A stretch of DNA of 64,000 bases from Pseudoalteromonas phenolica (GTDB lineage Bacteria; Pseudomonadota; Gammaproteobacteria; Enterobacterales; Alteromonadaceae): the NCBI RefSeq assembly GCF_005886345.1, contig NZ_PNEC01000032.1:37748-101747 (forward strand), in the 5' to 3' direction. Shown one piece after another: positions 8,876 through 17,580 of the stretch. How positions within the stretch are numbered: the stretch's first letter is position 1; each line of letters begins with the position of its first letter. The notes under the pieces are model-generated. The model was given only the letters and a program-made list of their open reading frames with translations, was not told the origin of the DNA and made no database searches. The position numbers and the translations under genes were made by a program.

Positions 8876-11800
8876 TTAAGCTACTTTTTCCTTACCAATC
8901 AATCTATCAATATCAACCTCGTCAATTTGTGAAGGTGCGAGATGATGTTTGGCATAGTCTAAGTACACACCCGAGGTTAAAAACAGCTCAAAAACATCTG
9001 AGTCTATGTGTTGATCTTTGACCATAAACTGCATAATTTTCAGTGACTCTGATAAGGTTTTCGCTTTCTTGTAAGGTCTATCTGAAGCAGTCAATGCTTC
9101 GAAAATATCAGCCACAACAAGGATGCGTTCAGGGATCGATAAGTCTTCTTTTTTTAGTTTCCTTGGGTAGCCTGTGCCTATTAAGGTTTCGTGATGGGTT
9201 GACGCCCAACGCGGTACATTGGCTAAATCCTCAGGAAATGGCAGGCTATCGAGCATTTTTATGGTGCTTATCATGTGCTCATTGATTCTAAATCGGTCTT
9301 CATGCGTAAGTGTGCCGCGAGAGACTGTTAGGTTATAAAGCTCGCCTTTATTACTAAGTAGATCTGGGATGTCCATTTTGATCCCATATTTTTCGGCATA
9401 CTCAGGCTTGATTGTTCTAGGTTGAAGATGCTCAGTTTTATCATTGAGCAGCATTTCAACACAAGGTAAAGGAGTTTTTAACCCTTGTTTGGCTTCTAGC
9501 TCCAATTGCGATAAACCCAGTGTATCGTCAAAGTGGCGCTCCCAAGTTATTAAAGATAACTCTTCAAGACGAGAAACAGCTTCATCACTGAGGTATTCCC
9601 CACCTTGATTACATTTTGCAATAAATGCAAAGTCATCTTTTAATTGTTTGAATCTTCTCTCAAGTTCGGTTTTGTAGAACGCTTGAGATTGAGGTTGAAG
9701 CTGTGTGTTTTGGTGATAGTCAATGACAGCATCTCGATATAAAACCTCAAAACGCATACGAATTTCATGTATACGATTATAAATCGTTTCTAATTTGGTT
9801 GCTTTGTCGACGATATATTCGGGTGTGGTGATTTTGCCACAATCATGCAACCAAGCAGCCATTTTGAATTCACGTTTTTGCTCAGCCGTTTTCAAATTGA
9901 AGTCACTAAATATGCCATAGCTGGCCGATGAGGCTGCTTCCGCTAACCTAATACCTATATCTGGCACACGTTTACAGTGGCCAGCAGTATAGGGAGACTT
10001 GTCATCAATGGCTTGTGCAATCAGTTCTACAAACGACTCTAATAATTCAGCTTGCTGTTTTTCATGTTTTTTTATTGACGATGACATTTCTGCTAAAGAA
10101 GCACCAAGCTGATCAAGTTCTTTGATGTTACTGTGCTCAATAGCAACGTCATCATACTGCCTGCATTTGATTTTCTTGTTCTGTGCCATGAGTTTATGAA
10201 TTGGCTGCACTATGGGCGCTGAAAATAAGTAAGACAGAGGGAGTAAACAAACAAGGCATGCTGTAGTTAGAAATATAGAAGCTTTAACTTGGTTCAAGCT
10301 TTTAGCATAAAGCTGATCTGTGGGCGTGACGATCGCAAAAAAGGTTTCTTGACCATCATTGACTTTCACAGGGCTAACATAGACGTAGGCCTCAGCTTTA
10401 TCAAGTTTTACTTTAAGCAGTTCATTTTGCAATGAATCATTATCTATTGCATCTAAGAGGACTTTGTGCGGCACAGTAAATGACTGTTTGGTTACATTTA
10501 GCATGTTTGATATGGTTAGCCATTTATTTATTAATTGTGCCTCCTGAGAGGGGGAAATACTCGTTATTGCCCGGTTAATAATAGGCACTAAACTTTTTAA
10601 CTCAGGCTTGAGTAATAAATGCAAAGAAGACGGGAATTCATGAGGCGCAAAAGAGAGAGGCTCATTGACTTTTATTCCATCTATAAAAAACTCTGATTGG
10701 GTTTGCAAAAGTGACAATTGGTTGTCAAATCCGGCATCGGCTTTGCCATTCTTAACTGCAAAAAACACCTCTTTGAGAGTATCAACTTCGATTAAAGTTA
10801 CTTCTGGGAATTGTTTCTTCAATAGGGGAATAATAGACCAGCCTTTTGCTATAGCTAAGGTTTTCCCCTTTAGTTGCTCTATGTTAGTAAACTCCTGAGC
10901 ATTGGATAGCGTAATAGTCGCGTATGGTAATTCTAAATAGGGGTCTGATAAAATGCCCATTTCTTTATTTTCAGACGTTTTATAAACCGCTTGTAATCCA
11001 TCGAGTTCATAGTTTTTAAATTTGCCAACGAGTTCAGGCCAAGTAAAACCATTCACAAACTCTATTTCAAGACCGGTCATCTGAGCAATCAGATTCAATT
11101 TATCAACTGAATAACCCTTGGGTTGACCAGAAATGGCAAAATCAATTGGGCTCCAATCCTTAGAATTAGATATTTGTAAATTAGGTGCATTTCGGATAAT
11201 TTCTTTTTCATTTTCTGAGAGTGAAAAATTGTTATATTCGAAACTCGTATTTTCCGTCTTTTGTAGCTGGTTGGTTGCAATGACTTCACCAGTGGCCTGA
11301 TAAACAAATAAGTCACTTCCTATGACTAGGCTATGTTTCTTTAGATACTTAGTTAAACTAGAAAGCGCAATATCGACACCTATAACAGCTTCCGATGCTC
11401 GCATGTTTTTAGAGTAAGTTAACCCAGGTGCTTCGAGAGATTTAAACTGATAAGGTGCTGATTTATATACCTGTTCATAACTTGCGCCCTTGAACCATGG
11501 GCGTGCTGTCGGGTCGAATTCATGATATTCACTGTAGCTAGCACGAGGTGATAAGTTTTTATCTAAAAAAGTAATCGTTCTAGTCGGTACTTCTGTATTA
11601 GGCGCTATTTCAATTTTTAACCACCTGTCTGAAGCCAAGGCGTTTAATTTAGTTTTAATTTCTTGCGAATTAAGGTTAATAAGTTGCCCGAAATGGCCAG
11701 AGGGGTGGCCAATAAAAATAGAATAATAAATAGGATTATTTTCCATTGCTTTGGCAAACATTTGCAGTTGCCCAGTCGATAACCCTTCGATTTGGTTAAA

Positions 11801-12040
11801 GCTAGTATTCGTAGAAAGTAGCTCGGTTAATCCATTGGCTTGGTGATCAATTGCAGCTAGGTAGTCACGAGTGTATTCTGATGACGTTTGAAACTGCTCA
11901 AAGGCATTCTGTTTAGTCTGTTGAGTAGAAAAGTGATATTGCAATAAAATCGCCACACCTGCAGTTATTGTGGTGGCAATGAGAAATATAAAAAAAAGCG
12001 TAAATCGAATCGAAAAACGCCAGCTCTTCGGTGAAAGCAT
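8876..12040 (-). CDS. Large membrane receptor with Cache-like and solute-binding domains and HD-GYP output
   Basis: 1054 residues. TM1 lies at about 12-32. A Cache-like periplasmic region follows (about 35-270, ending 'GSDLFVYQATGEVIA'), then a second periplasmic module resembling a type-3 periplasmic solute-binding protein (about 285-510, 'DFAISGQPKGYSVDKLNLIA'). TM2 (about 590-615) and a HAMP-like linker lead into a C-terminal HD-GYP domain (about 675-1040). Metal-site residues include H732-D733 (HDCGK) and H949-H950 (HHETLIGTGYP, with GYP at 957-959). HD-GYP domains hydrolyse cyclic di-GMP. The usual HHExxDGxGYP is HHETLIGTGYP here, so the Asp is replaced. AAGGAT precedes the ATG. It probably links an external small-molecule signal to c-di-GMP turnover. 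Confidence 0.85.
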   Translation of the reverse strand: MLSPKSWRFSIRFTLFFIFLIATTITAGVAILLQYHFSTQQTKQNAFEQFQTSSEYTRDYLAAIDHQANGLTELLSTNTSFNQIEGLSTGQLQMFAKAMENNPIYYSIFIGHPSGHFGQLINLNSQEIKTKLNALASDRWLKIEIAPNTEVPTRTITFLDKNLSPRASYSEYHEFDPTARPWFKGASYEQVYKSAPYQFKSLEAPGLTYSKNMRASEAVIGVDIALSSLTKYLKKHSLVIGSDLFVYQATGEVIATNQLQKTENTSFEYNNFSLSENEKEIIRNAPNLQISNSKDWSPIDFAISGQPKGYSVDKLNLIAQMTGLEIEFVNGFTWPELVGKFKNYELDGLQAVYKTSENKEMGILSDPYLELPYATITLSNAQEFTNIEQLKGKTLAIAKGWSIIPLLKKQFPEVTLIEVDTLKEVFFAVKNGKADAGFDNQLSLLQTQSEFFIDGIKVNEPLSFAPHEFPSSLHLLLKPELKSLVPIINRAITSISPSQEAQLINKWLTISNMLNVTKQSFTVPHKVLLDAIDNDSLQNELLKVKLDKAEAYVYVSPVKVNDGQETFFAIVTPTDQLYAKSLNQVKASIFLTTACLVCLLPLSYLFSAPIVQPIHKLMAQNKKIKCRQYDDVAIEHSNIKELDQLGASLAEMSSSIKKHEKQQAELLESFVELIAQAIDDKSPYTAGHCKRVPDIGIRLAEAASSASYGIFSDFNLKTAEQKREFKMAAWLHDCGKITTPEYIVDKATKLETIYNRIHEIRMRFEVLYRDAVIDYHQNTQLQPQSQAFYKTELERRFKQLKDDFAFIAKCNQGGEYLSDEAVSRLEELSLITWERHFDDTLGLSQLELEAKQGLKTPLPCVEMLLNDKTEHLQPRTIKPEYAEKYGIKMDIPDLLSNKGELYNLTVSRGTLTHEDRFRINEHMISTIKMLDSLPFPEDLANVPRWASTHHETLIGTGYPRKLKKEDLSIPERILVVADIFEALTASDRPYKKAKTLSESLKIMQFMVKDQHIDSDVFELFLTSGVYLDYAKHHLAPSQIDEVDIDRLIGKEKVA

Positions 12041-12339
12041 GAATACATCCTTGCATGCGTCTCGGTTAAATTATTTCCTAGCTTAGAAAAGGAATGGCAA
12101 TATTTCCAATTAAAATCTTTAAATTTCCATTCAGTTACCTATAAATAAAGTGTCTATGGGCGGTGTGTTTTAAGATTGATCAAATTAAGAGAATTTTTAC
12201 ATTTCATAAGTAAGTAGGTTGTGAGATTAAGTCAAAAGAGATTTACGAAATTCATTTGTAGCTTAGATGTTTATATAATGAGTTTAATATACTCGAGCCC
12301 AATAAATCTATTTACTGGGCCATTTGTGTTAATGATCGG
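12041..12339. other. Intergenic region between HD-GYP and Sua5 genes
   Basis: 299 bases holding the leader and probable promoter of the minus-strand HD-GYP gene at its left side, and the 3' end of the Sua5 transcript at its right. No convincing terminator hairpin, small ORF or RNA was seen. Confidence 0.4.
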
Positions 12340-13353
12340 TTATTCAGGAATAAACTCGAAAGATGCGGCGCGAGAAAGGCGGTTATTAACGGCTTGCCAG
12401 TCTTCATTCACAGGCGGTGTTTCGACAAAGATTTTAGACGGCGTCAATTTATCTAAGCAGTATAAGTCGTAGTATAGAGCTTTACCATAACCTGCGGCAT
12501 CGCAGGCTATCTGTTTGATAAGTTCTGGCTGTAAATCTAATGCACTTACCTCGGCTAAAACCTGCTCTGAGTAGGCAAGTATCGCAATGTTTTTGTTGCT
12601 TTCATTTTGAATCGCATGAGTAAGCTCAGCGGTTTTAACTAAAGTCACAGGTGCATTTGGCTGGTAGTGTGCTTTTACGTTACCCGGCACCGCTTCGTTA
12701 TGCTCCATCGGTGTTGTGACTGGTTTACCTAAACATTGTTCAATCTCAGCGGCTGAAATTGGACCTGCGCGCAATACTCTTAACTCATCGGATGTTAAAT
12801 CTAAAATAGTTGATTCCAGACCATGCTCGCATGCGCCGCCCTCTAATACAGCAGGTATACGCCCCGTCAATTGCACAACTACTTGTTCAGGCACCGTTGG
12901 GCTCAATTGCTTATAGCGATTTGCCGAAGGTGCCGCTAATCCTGTATCTAAATCAATTAACACTTTCAGAAACAGCGGGTGAGAGGGCACGCGAAGTGCA
13001 ATGGTGTCTTTTCCACCGGTTACTGGGTTATTCAGCCCAGCTTTGGTGTTTAAAATAACCGTTAATGGCCCCGGCCAAAATGCGTCTGCGATTTTTTGTA
13101 GATCTGAAGGCTTAGAGTCTGCCCAACGAGCAATATGTGTTTCATCGGGAATATGCACGATTAAAGGATGATTTGATGGGCGACCTTTTGCTGCAAATAT
13201 TTTTGCCACGGCTTCTGGCTGTGTTGCATCCGCGGCAAGGCCGTACACGGTTTCAGTCGGTAGGGCGACACATTCACCTTGTTTAAGCAGCTTAACGGCT
13301 TGGGCGATCCCTTCGTCTCCGGTGAGAAGCTCGAGTGTTTCAAATTCATTCAT
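12340..13353 (-). CDS. Threonylcarbamoyl-AMP synthase, Sua5 type
   Basis: 337 residues, the long Sua5 form. The N-terminal YrdC-like domain (about 1-205) has 'GECVALPTETVYGLAADA' and 'KGRPSNHPLIVH', the ATP/bicarbonate/threonine pocket, and 'STILDL'. A linker and the C-terminal Sua5 domain (about 215-337) follow. It makes threonylcarbamoyl-AMP for t6A37 of ANN-decoding tRNAs. Gammaproteobacteria usually also carry the short TsaC form, so this may be a second enzyme. It lies 9 bases after the DUF6671 gene, which implies one transcript. Confidence 0.92.
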   Translation of the reverse strand: MNEFETLELLTGDEGIAQAVKLLKQGECVALPTETVYGLAADATQPEAVAKIFAAKGRPSNHPLIVHIPDETHIARWADSKPSDLQKIADAFWPGPLTVILNTKAGLNNPVTGGKDTIALRVPSHPLFLKVLIDLDTGLAAPSANRYKQLSPTVPEQVVVQLTGRIPAVLEGGACEHGLESTILDLTSDELRVLRAGPISAAEIEQCLGKPVTTPMEHNEAVPGNVKAHYQPNAPVTLVKTAELTHAIQNESNKNIAILAYSEQVLAEVSALDLQPELIKQIACDAAGYGKALYYDLYCLDKLTPSKIFVETPPVNEDWQAVNNRLSRAASFEFIPE

Positions 13354-13362
13354 AGGTAAACC

Positions 13363-14160
13363 TTAAGGATTACAGAGCTGACAATAATAGGGATCGGCAG
13401 CGGTTTGTTCGGTATTTTTTAATTCAGTATGGTCGCAGCATTCACAGTGATATTTATGCTGCTTAATTTGTTGTGTTGCAAGGCCGCATTGTTCACAAGG
13501 CAAACCTGCAATAGCTTCTTTTACAACAAAATTTTTGGCATTGCACTTAGGGCAAATGGCATTGAGCCTGTTTGCTAAATCGTCTGCAGCTTTACTGATC
13601 ATCTGCTGGCGAAGCGGGCAGTGCATAGCGCGTAAATCTGGTTCAATTAACGCTTCGGTTAATTGCTTGTCAGCTAAAGTTTCGATCAAGGTTTCGCTAC
13701 TTAACCCCTTTAAGACTTGCTCATCAAATTTCAGTAACCAACGCTGGCTTTGAAAATGATTGAGCTTTTTTAACAAGGTATCGCGACAAGTCTCACTGTC
13801 TACTTGAATACTCGAGATTGCAAAAGGCCCTGAAGCGGTTGCATAAATTGCTTGCCCGGTTGCACGTTCATAAAAACATAAAATCTCGTCATTCCAGTTC
13901 ACTATGCCCGGGTAAGGACCATTGCCAAAACTCCCTTCGCTGCCCAAACCAAATTCGGCACCGAGCAACTCACACGCCATTTTCGCTTTTTTTAAAGCCG
14001 CTTCTTTAGGGCTGAGCGTGCGTTCTATGTCGCCTGCGAATGTGCCTAAGCTATCGGTGTCAAACGCATTGCTTTCAACCACATCAAAGCCAAGCGGCGC
14101 GAGTGCGTTTGCGATGCACTTAGATTTATCATGTTTAGTGATAAGTACAGCTTGATTCAT
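13363..14160 (-). CDS. DUF6671-like protein with C-terminal zinc ribbons
   Basis: 265 residues from the ATG at 14160; a TTG nine codons further upstream is also open but has less support. The N-terminal part (about 1-190) has 'AVLITKHDKSKCIANALAP' and 'GSEGSFGNGPYPGIVNWN'. The C-terminus carries several CxxC pairs (CPKC, CEQC, CECC, CQLC), consistent with two zinc ribbons. I believe this is the DUF6671 family; function is unknown. The tight 9-base spacing to Sua5 suggests a link to tRNA modification or translation, which is inference only. Confidence 0.7.
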   Translation of the reverse strand: MNQAVLITKHDKSKCIANALAPLGFDVVESNAFDTDSLGTFAGDIERTLSPKEAALKKAKMACELLGAEFGLGSEGSFGNGPYPGIVNWNDEILCFYERATGQAIYATASGPFAISSIQVDSETCRDTLLKKLNHFQSQRWLLKFDEQVLKGLSSETLIETLADKQLTEALIEPDLRAMHCPLRQQMISKAADDLANRLNAICPKCNAKNFVVKEAIAGLPCEQCGLATQQIKQHKYHCECCDHTELKNTEQTAADPYYCQLCNP

Positions 14161-14347
14161 TAATGACCCGACCTTAAAACAACTCAATTACCGAAACGAG
14201 ATTAAAATAGCAAAAGCTCTTATAAATACAGGCTTGAAAAAGGGGCACTATTATACGGTGAGTTGTATAAATTTGTCACTATTTTCGCCTTGCCAGATGG
14301 GGAAGTGGGGTGTGTGGTTTTTAAATCTGGCGAAGATGGGTGAAGAA

Positions 14348-14372
14348 AAGGAGAAACTGGGTGTTTCTCCTT
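14348..14372 (-). terminator. Intrinsic terminator of the M28 peptidase gene
   Basis: Perfect 10-bp stem AAGGAGAAAC / GTTTCTCCTT with a 5-base loop. Read on the minus strand it is followed by TTTTCTT, and it lies about 30 bases past the peptidase stop. Confidence 0.75.
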
Positions 14373-14404
14373 AAATAGCCTGAGCTCAGGTTAAATACGT
14401 AAAC

Positions 14405-15787
14405 TTACTTGCCTATCATTTTAGTTGGGCTTTGTGCTGCAAGATACGCAAACACAGCGTAAACCGCTACGTTTTGGTTTAACTTTGCTGGGTCAATTTT
14501 ATCTAACGTGTCATCAGCAGTGTGGTGGTAGTCAAAATAGTCAGTACCATCTTGATGTAGAGAGAAAATAGGCACGACTTTAGAGTCTTTAAATGGAATT
14601 AGATCGGGACCACCAAAAGCATTGTTTCGCGCATCGTATTTAACCCCTAAGTCTTTTAAATGCTTAGCAATCGCACGCACTGTCGGTAATGAGTTTGAAG
14701 CGACACGAGATTCAATCGCATAGATACGATCGGCACCAAAATCAGATTCCGCCGCAGCAACAATATTACCCAGCTCGTTTTGATGCTGCTTCACATAAGC
14801 TTTTGCACCCCAAAGACCTTGCTCTTCTGCGGCAAATAACACCACGCGTACACTACGTTTGGTGTCAGTCAGCTCACTAATGTGCTTTGCAGCAGCAGTG
14901 ATTATCGCCACGCCTGCGCCGTCATCAAGTGCGCCTGTGCCTAAATCCCATGAATCTAAATGTGCGCCTAACAGCACGTATTCGTTAGGTTTTTCTGTGC
15001 CGGTAAATTCACCAATGACATTGTAAGAAATGCCCATGCCTTTTGATTCAGCTTGTACGTTTAAGTTAACTTCAACTTTGTGACCAAGTTGCAATAAACG
15101 CTCAATTTGGTCTGCATCTGGGTTTGCCAGTGCAACGGCAGGAATGGCTTTAATGCCATCTTTATAATGGTTACCGCCAGTGTGTGCAAAACGGTGTTTT
15201 GCAGTGCTGACCGAGCGCATCATAAATGCCACTGCGCCTTTTTGGCTGGCAACAACGGCACCCCGGTTACGCGCCTGTACAGCAGGGCCGTAACTGTTGC
15301 CGTCTAGGCTGCGGTCCATGCGGTAATTGATAAAAACAATCTTACCTTTTGCGGCATTCTTTGGTGCAGCTTCTAGCTCTTCTAAGGTTTCAAAGATGAC
15401 AATAGGTGCGCGCGTCCCATCTTTTGGCGTGCTGACACTGTTACCGAGTGCGGTGATGTGAATAGGTTGCTTTGACGGCTGAATAATTTCGGCAGATTCA
15501 GAATAACGCAACCAAGCTGGGAATTTAGCTGGCTCTTTCCAAACTTTGTCGAAGCCCAAACGCTTTAGCTCTTTCATCGCCCAGTCTACGGCTTCTAGAT
15601 CTTTAGGTGTGCCCGCCATACGTGGTCCAACTTCCGTAGTCAGTCTTGCCACAATATCGTAAGCCAATTCGCTATTGAGCGATTTTTGTTTTAATTGTTC
15701 AGTTACTTTAATTGTTTGTGCATCAAAGGTGTCGGCGGCAAAAACGTTGGCGCTTAACACCAAGGCTGCCAATAATAACTTTTTCAT
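14405..15787 (-). CDS. Exported M28-family zinc aminopeptidase
   Basis: 460 residues. Signal peptide about 1-17 (MKKLLLAALVLSANVFA). A PA-type insert domain (about 120-230) precedes the M28 catalytic domain. Zinc ligands and the general base appear in order: 'LLGAHLDSWDLGTGALDDGAG' (His and Asp), 'FAAEEQG' (Glu-Glu), 'ESDFGAD' (Asp) and 'YHHTADDT' (His). It releases N-terminal amino acids from peptides outside the cytoplasm. It has its own terminator and probably its own promoter. Length and motifs match the carboxypeptidase Q-like/M28 group common in Alteromonadales. Confidence 0.9.
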   Translation of the reverse strand: MKKLLLAALVLSANVFAADTFDAQTIKVTEQLKQKSLNSELAYDIVARLTTEVGPRMAGTPKDLEAVDWAMKELKRLGFDKVWKEPAKFPAWLRYSESAEIIQPSKQPIHITALGNSVSTPKDGTRAPIVIFETLEELEAAPKNAAKGKIVFINYRMDRSLDGNSYGPAVQARNRGAVVASQKGAVAFMMRSVSTAKHRFAHTGGNHYKDGIKAIPAVALANPDADQIERLLQLGHKVEVNLNVQAESKGMGISYNVIGEFTGTEKPNEYVLLGAHLDSWDLGTGALDDGAGVAIITAAAKHISELTDTKRSVRVVLFAAEEQGLWGAKAYVKQHQNELGNIVAAAESDFGADRIYAIESRVASNSLPTVRAIAKHLKDLGVKYDARNNAFGGPDLIPFKDSKVVPIFSLHQDGTDYFDYHHTADDTLDKIDPAKLNQNVAVYAVFAYLAAQSPTKMIGK

Positions 15788-15899
15788 TTTTATAAGCCTG
15801 TTGTAAATATCACCACTATTTTGGAACGTTCTAATCAGGTGTGCAACTATACGCGATGAATCACAAACAGCTTATCGATTTGTGATAAATAAGCCAAAC

Positions 15900-15926
15900 A
15901 AAAAAAGCCCCATTCGATTGGGGCTT
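15900..15926 (-). terminator. Intrinsic terminator of the DUF1800-DUF1501 operon, displaced
   Basis: AAGCCCC (15905-15911) pairs with GGGGCTT (15920-15926). On the minus strand the stem is followed by a run of T. It is separated from the DUF1501 stop by the inserted MITE-like element. Confidence 0.7.
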
Positions 15927-15931
15927 ACTAG

Positions 15932-16193
15932 GGCGTGTTGACCTTTGCTGTTTGTTTTTGCAGCAGTGAGTTGGGTATTTAGGCCAGGAAGAGGCTGCGT
16001 AGCATAGTTGCTCTATGTAAGTCAGCCGATAACGCCGAATAAATGACCAACTCGCGCTGCTCGAAGAGTTCAACCAAAAGCTTCCACTACTTTGTCATTC
16101 GCCACTTGCATAACCCATTATGCTTCGTAGCTCATTTCGTGTACTGAAAGCCTTTGATTTGAACAAAATTCATACCTCAAAGATAAACACGCC
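15932..16193. mobile_element. MITE-like non-autonomous element, 262 bp
   Basis: Bounded by GGCGTGTTGA at the left and AAACACGCC at the right (terminal inverted repeat GGCGTGTT), with CTAG directly repeated outside both ends (15928-15931, 16194-16197) as a likely 4-bp target duplication. The CTAG/YTAR-type target suggests mobilisation by an IS5-family transposase, an inference from target type. It codes for no transposase. A minus-strand open frame across it (15861-16073) is a product of the element, not a gene. The element sits between the DUF1501 stop and its terminator. Confidence 0.75.
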
Positions 16194-16217
16194 CTAGGGG
16201 AAAATGAGCAAAAAACA

Positions 16218-17570
16218 CTATTTGAATAGTGATAATGGCTCACTAAATTGAGATAAATTAGGAAATACTTGGCTCAATGATGTGTCATTTAGTCCTAACC
16301 ACTGCCCTAAACTTGCCGCATATTGCTCAATGGATGTTGTAGGGATCAATCGGCCGCCTCCAGCATCAAAATCATGGTCGAGTTCAGATACGGGCACATC
16401 ACCAAAAATGGTGCCACCATTGACAGCGCCTCCCATGACGAAGTGATGGCTACCCCAACCATGATCGGTTCCATCACCATTGATTGCTAAAGTTCGACCA
16501 AAATCAGACGCGGTGAAAAGCGTGACGTTATTACTTAAATTTAAGCTTTCCATGGCGTTATTAAAGGCAACAAGTGCACCGTCTATGTTGCTTTGTAAAT
16601 TGGGTAAGCTTTGCGCTTGGCCTGAATGGGTGTCAAAGCCACCCATTGCCACGATAAAGATTTGTCGTTTGGTGCCCAGCTCGGTGCGTGTTGCAATACT
16701 TTTGCTCACAGTTTCTAATTGCATAGCCAAAGGTGTGGTAGGGAATGGTGGTAATGACACCTCAGTGTTAGCAACGGCGTTGTTAAATTGCTCGTTGGCT
16801 GTATAAGAGTCATTCATAAACTTGGCCAAATCTTTTTGTAGCAAGTTATTTGAACTATGGTTTTGCGCACTAAAGTGGGCTATTAGTTGCGCATTATTGT
16901 CAAATTCATCTAATGCTCTGATTGTTGCCGCTTCGCCGCCGCTGACATTATAGGGGAAGGTGTTTTCTCCCGTTAGCCATAAAGGGGCTTCATCAGTCGA
17001 GATAGCATTAAATGGTGTTTGTTCAGCAAGCCCTTGCGTTACTAATGCATCGCTCATGAGCCCGCCCCAACCAAATTGGGCACCTTCTGTCTGCCCTGAT
17101 AACCAAGTTGATTGTTGGTCATTATGCGAGAATAGTCGAGCAGGTAGTTTGGCGGTTTTTTGTTTAACCATTTCGGCCGAAATGGGCTCCACCAGTGGCC
17201 CTACATTGCCAACAATAGCCAACTTGCCTTGCTGGTATAAATTGGCCATGCCAGATAACTCGGGAGCCAGCGCAAAACTGCGTGTGCCAAATCGAGAGGG
17301 CGTATTAATCGGGTTGAGGTTTGCTATGGTGCGTTTCGTTGTATATTGGCTTAGTAAGCTACTTCTGTGGCTTGCCCATGTGTTGTAGCTATCGCTGTCA
17401 TATGGAATAAGCGTATCGTGGTTATCCATTCCGCCGTATAAGAAAACACATACCAGTGCTTTATAATCTTCATCTTGAGCGTCGGTATTCGCAAGTGCTT
17501 GTCCTAATTGCAGCATAGATGTTGCCATCATAGAAGCGCCACTGAATTTTAAGAAATGTCGTCTATTCAT
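16218..17570 (-). CDS. DUF1501-family protein, Tat-exported
   Basis: 450 residues starting MNRRHFLKFSGASMM, a twin-arginine signal (RRHFLK) followed by a hydrophobic stretch. The body has DUF1501 landmarks: 'FLYGGMDNHDTLIPYD', 'GGFDTHSGQAQS', 'ASDFGRTLAINGDGTDHGWG' and 'HHFVMGGAVNGG'. These resemble the metal-binding core of the alkaline phosphatase/sulfatase superfamily, but activity is unknown. It lies 10 bases after the DUF1800 gene; the DUF1800-DUF1501 pairing is widespread and indicates a shared role outside the cytoplasm. Confidence 0.88.
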   Translation of the reverse strand: MNRRHFLKFSGASMMATSMLQLGQALANTDAQDEDYKALVCVFLYGGMDNHDTLIPYDSDSYNTWASHRSSLLSQYTTKRTIANLNPINTPSRFGTRSFALAPELSGMANLYQQGKLAIVGNVGPLVEPISAEMVKQKTAKLPARLFSHNDQQSTWLSGQTEGAQFGWGGLMSDALVTQGLAEQTPFNAISTDEAPLWLTGENTFPYNVSGGEAATIRALDEFDNNAQLIAHFSAQNHSSNNLLQKDLAKFMNDSYTANEQFNNAVANTEVSLPPFPTTPLAMQLETVSKSIATRTELGTKRQIFIVAMGGFDTHSGQAQSLPNLQSNIDGALVAFNNAMESLNLSNNVTLFTASDFGRTLAINGDGTDHGWGSHHFVMGGAVNGGTIFGDVPVSELDHDFDAGGGRLIPTTSIEQYAASLGQWLGLNDTSLSQVFPNLSQFSEPLSLFK

Positions 17571-17580
17571 GAGAAAGCTC

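Noticed and set aside
15861..16073. 70-residue minus-strand ORF
   Set aside because: It lies across the MITE-like element and the displaced terminator, has no Shine-Dalgarno and no plausible protein features; it is a by-product of the repeat.
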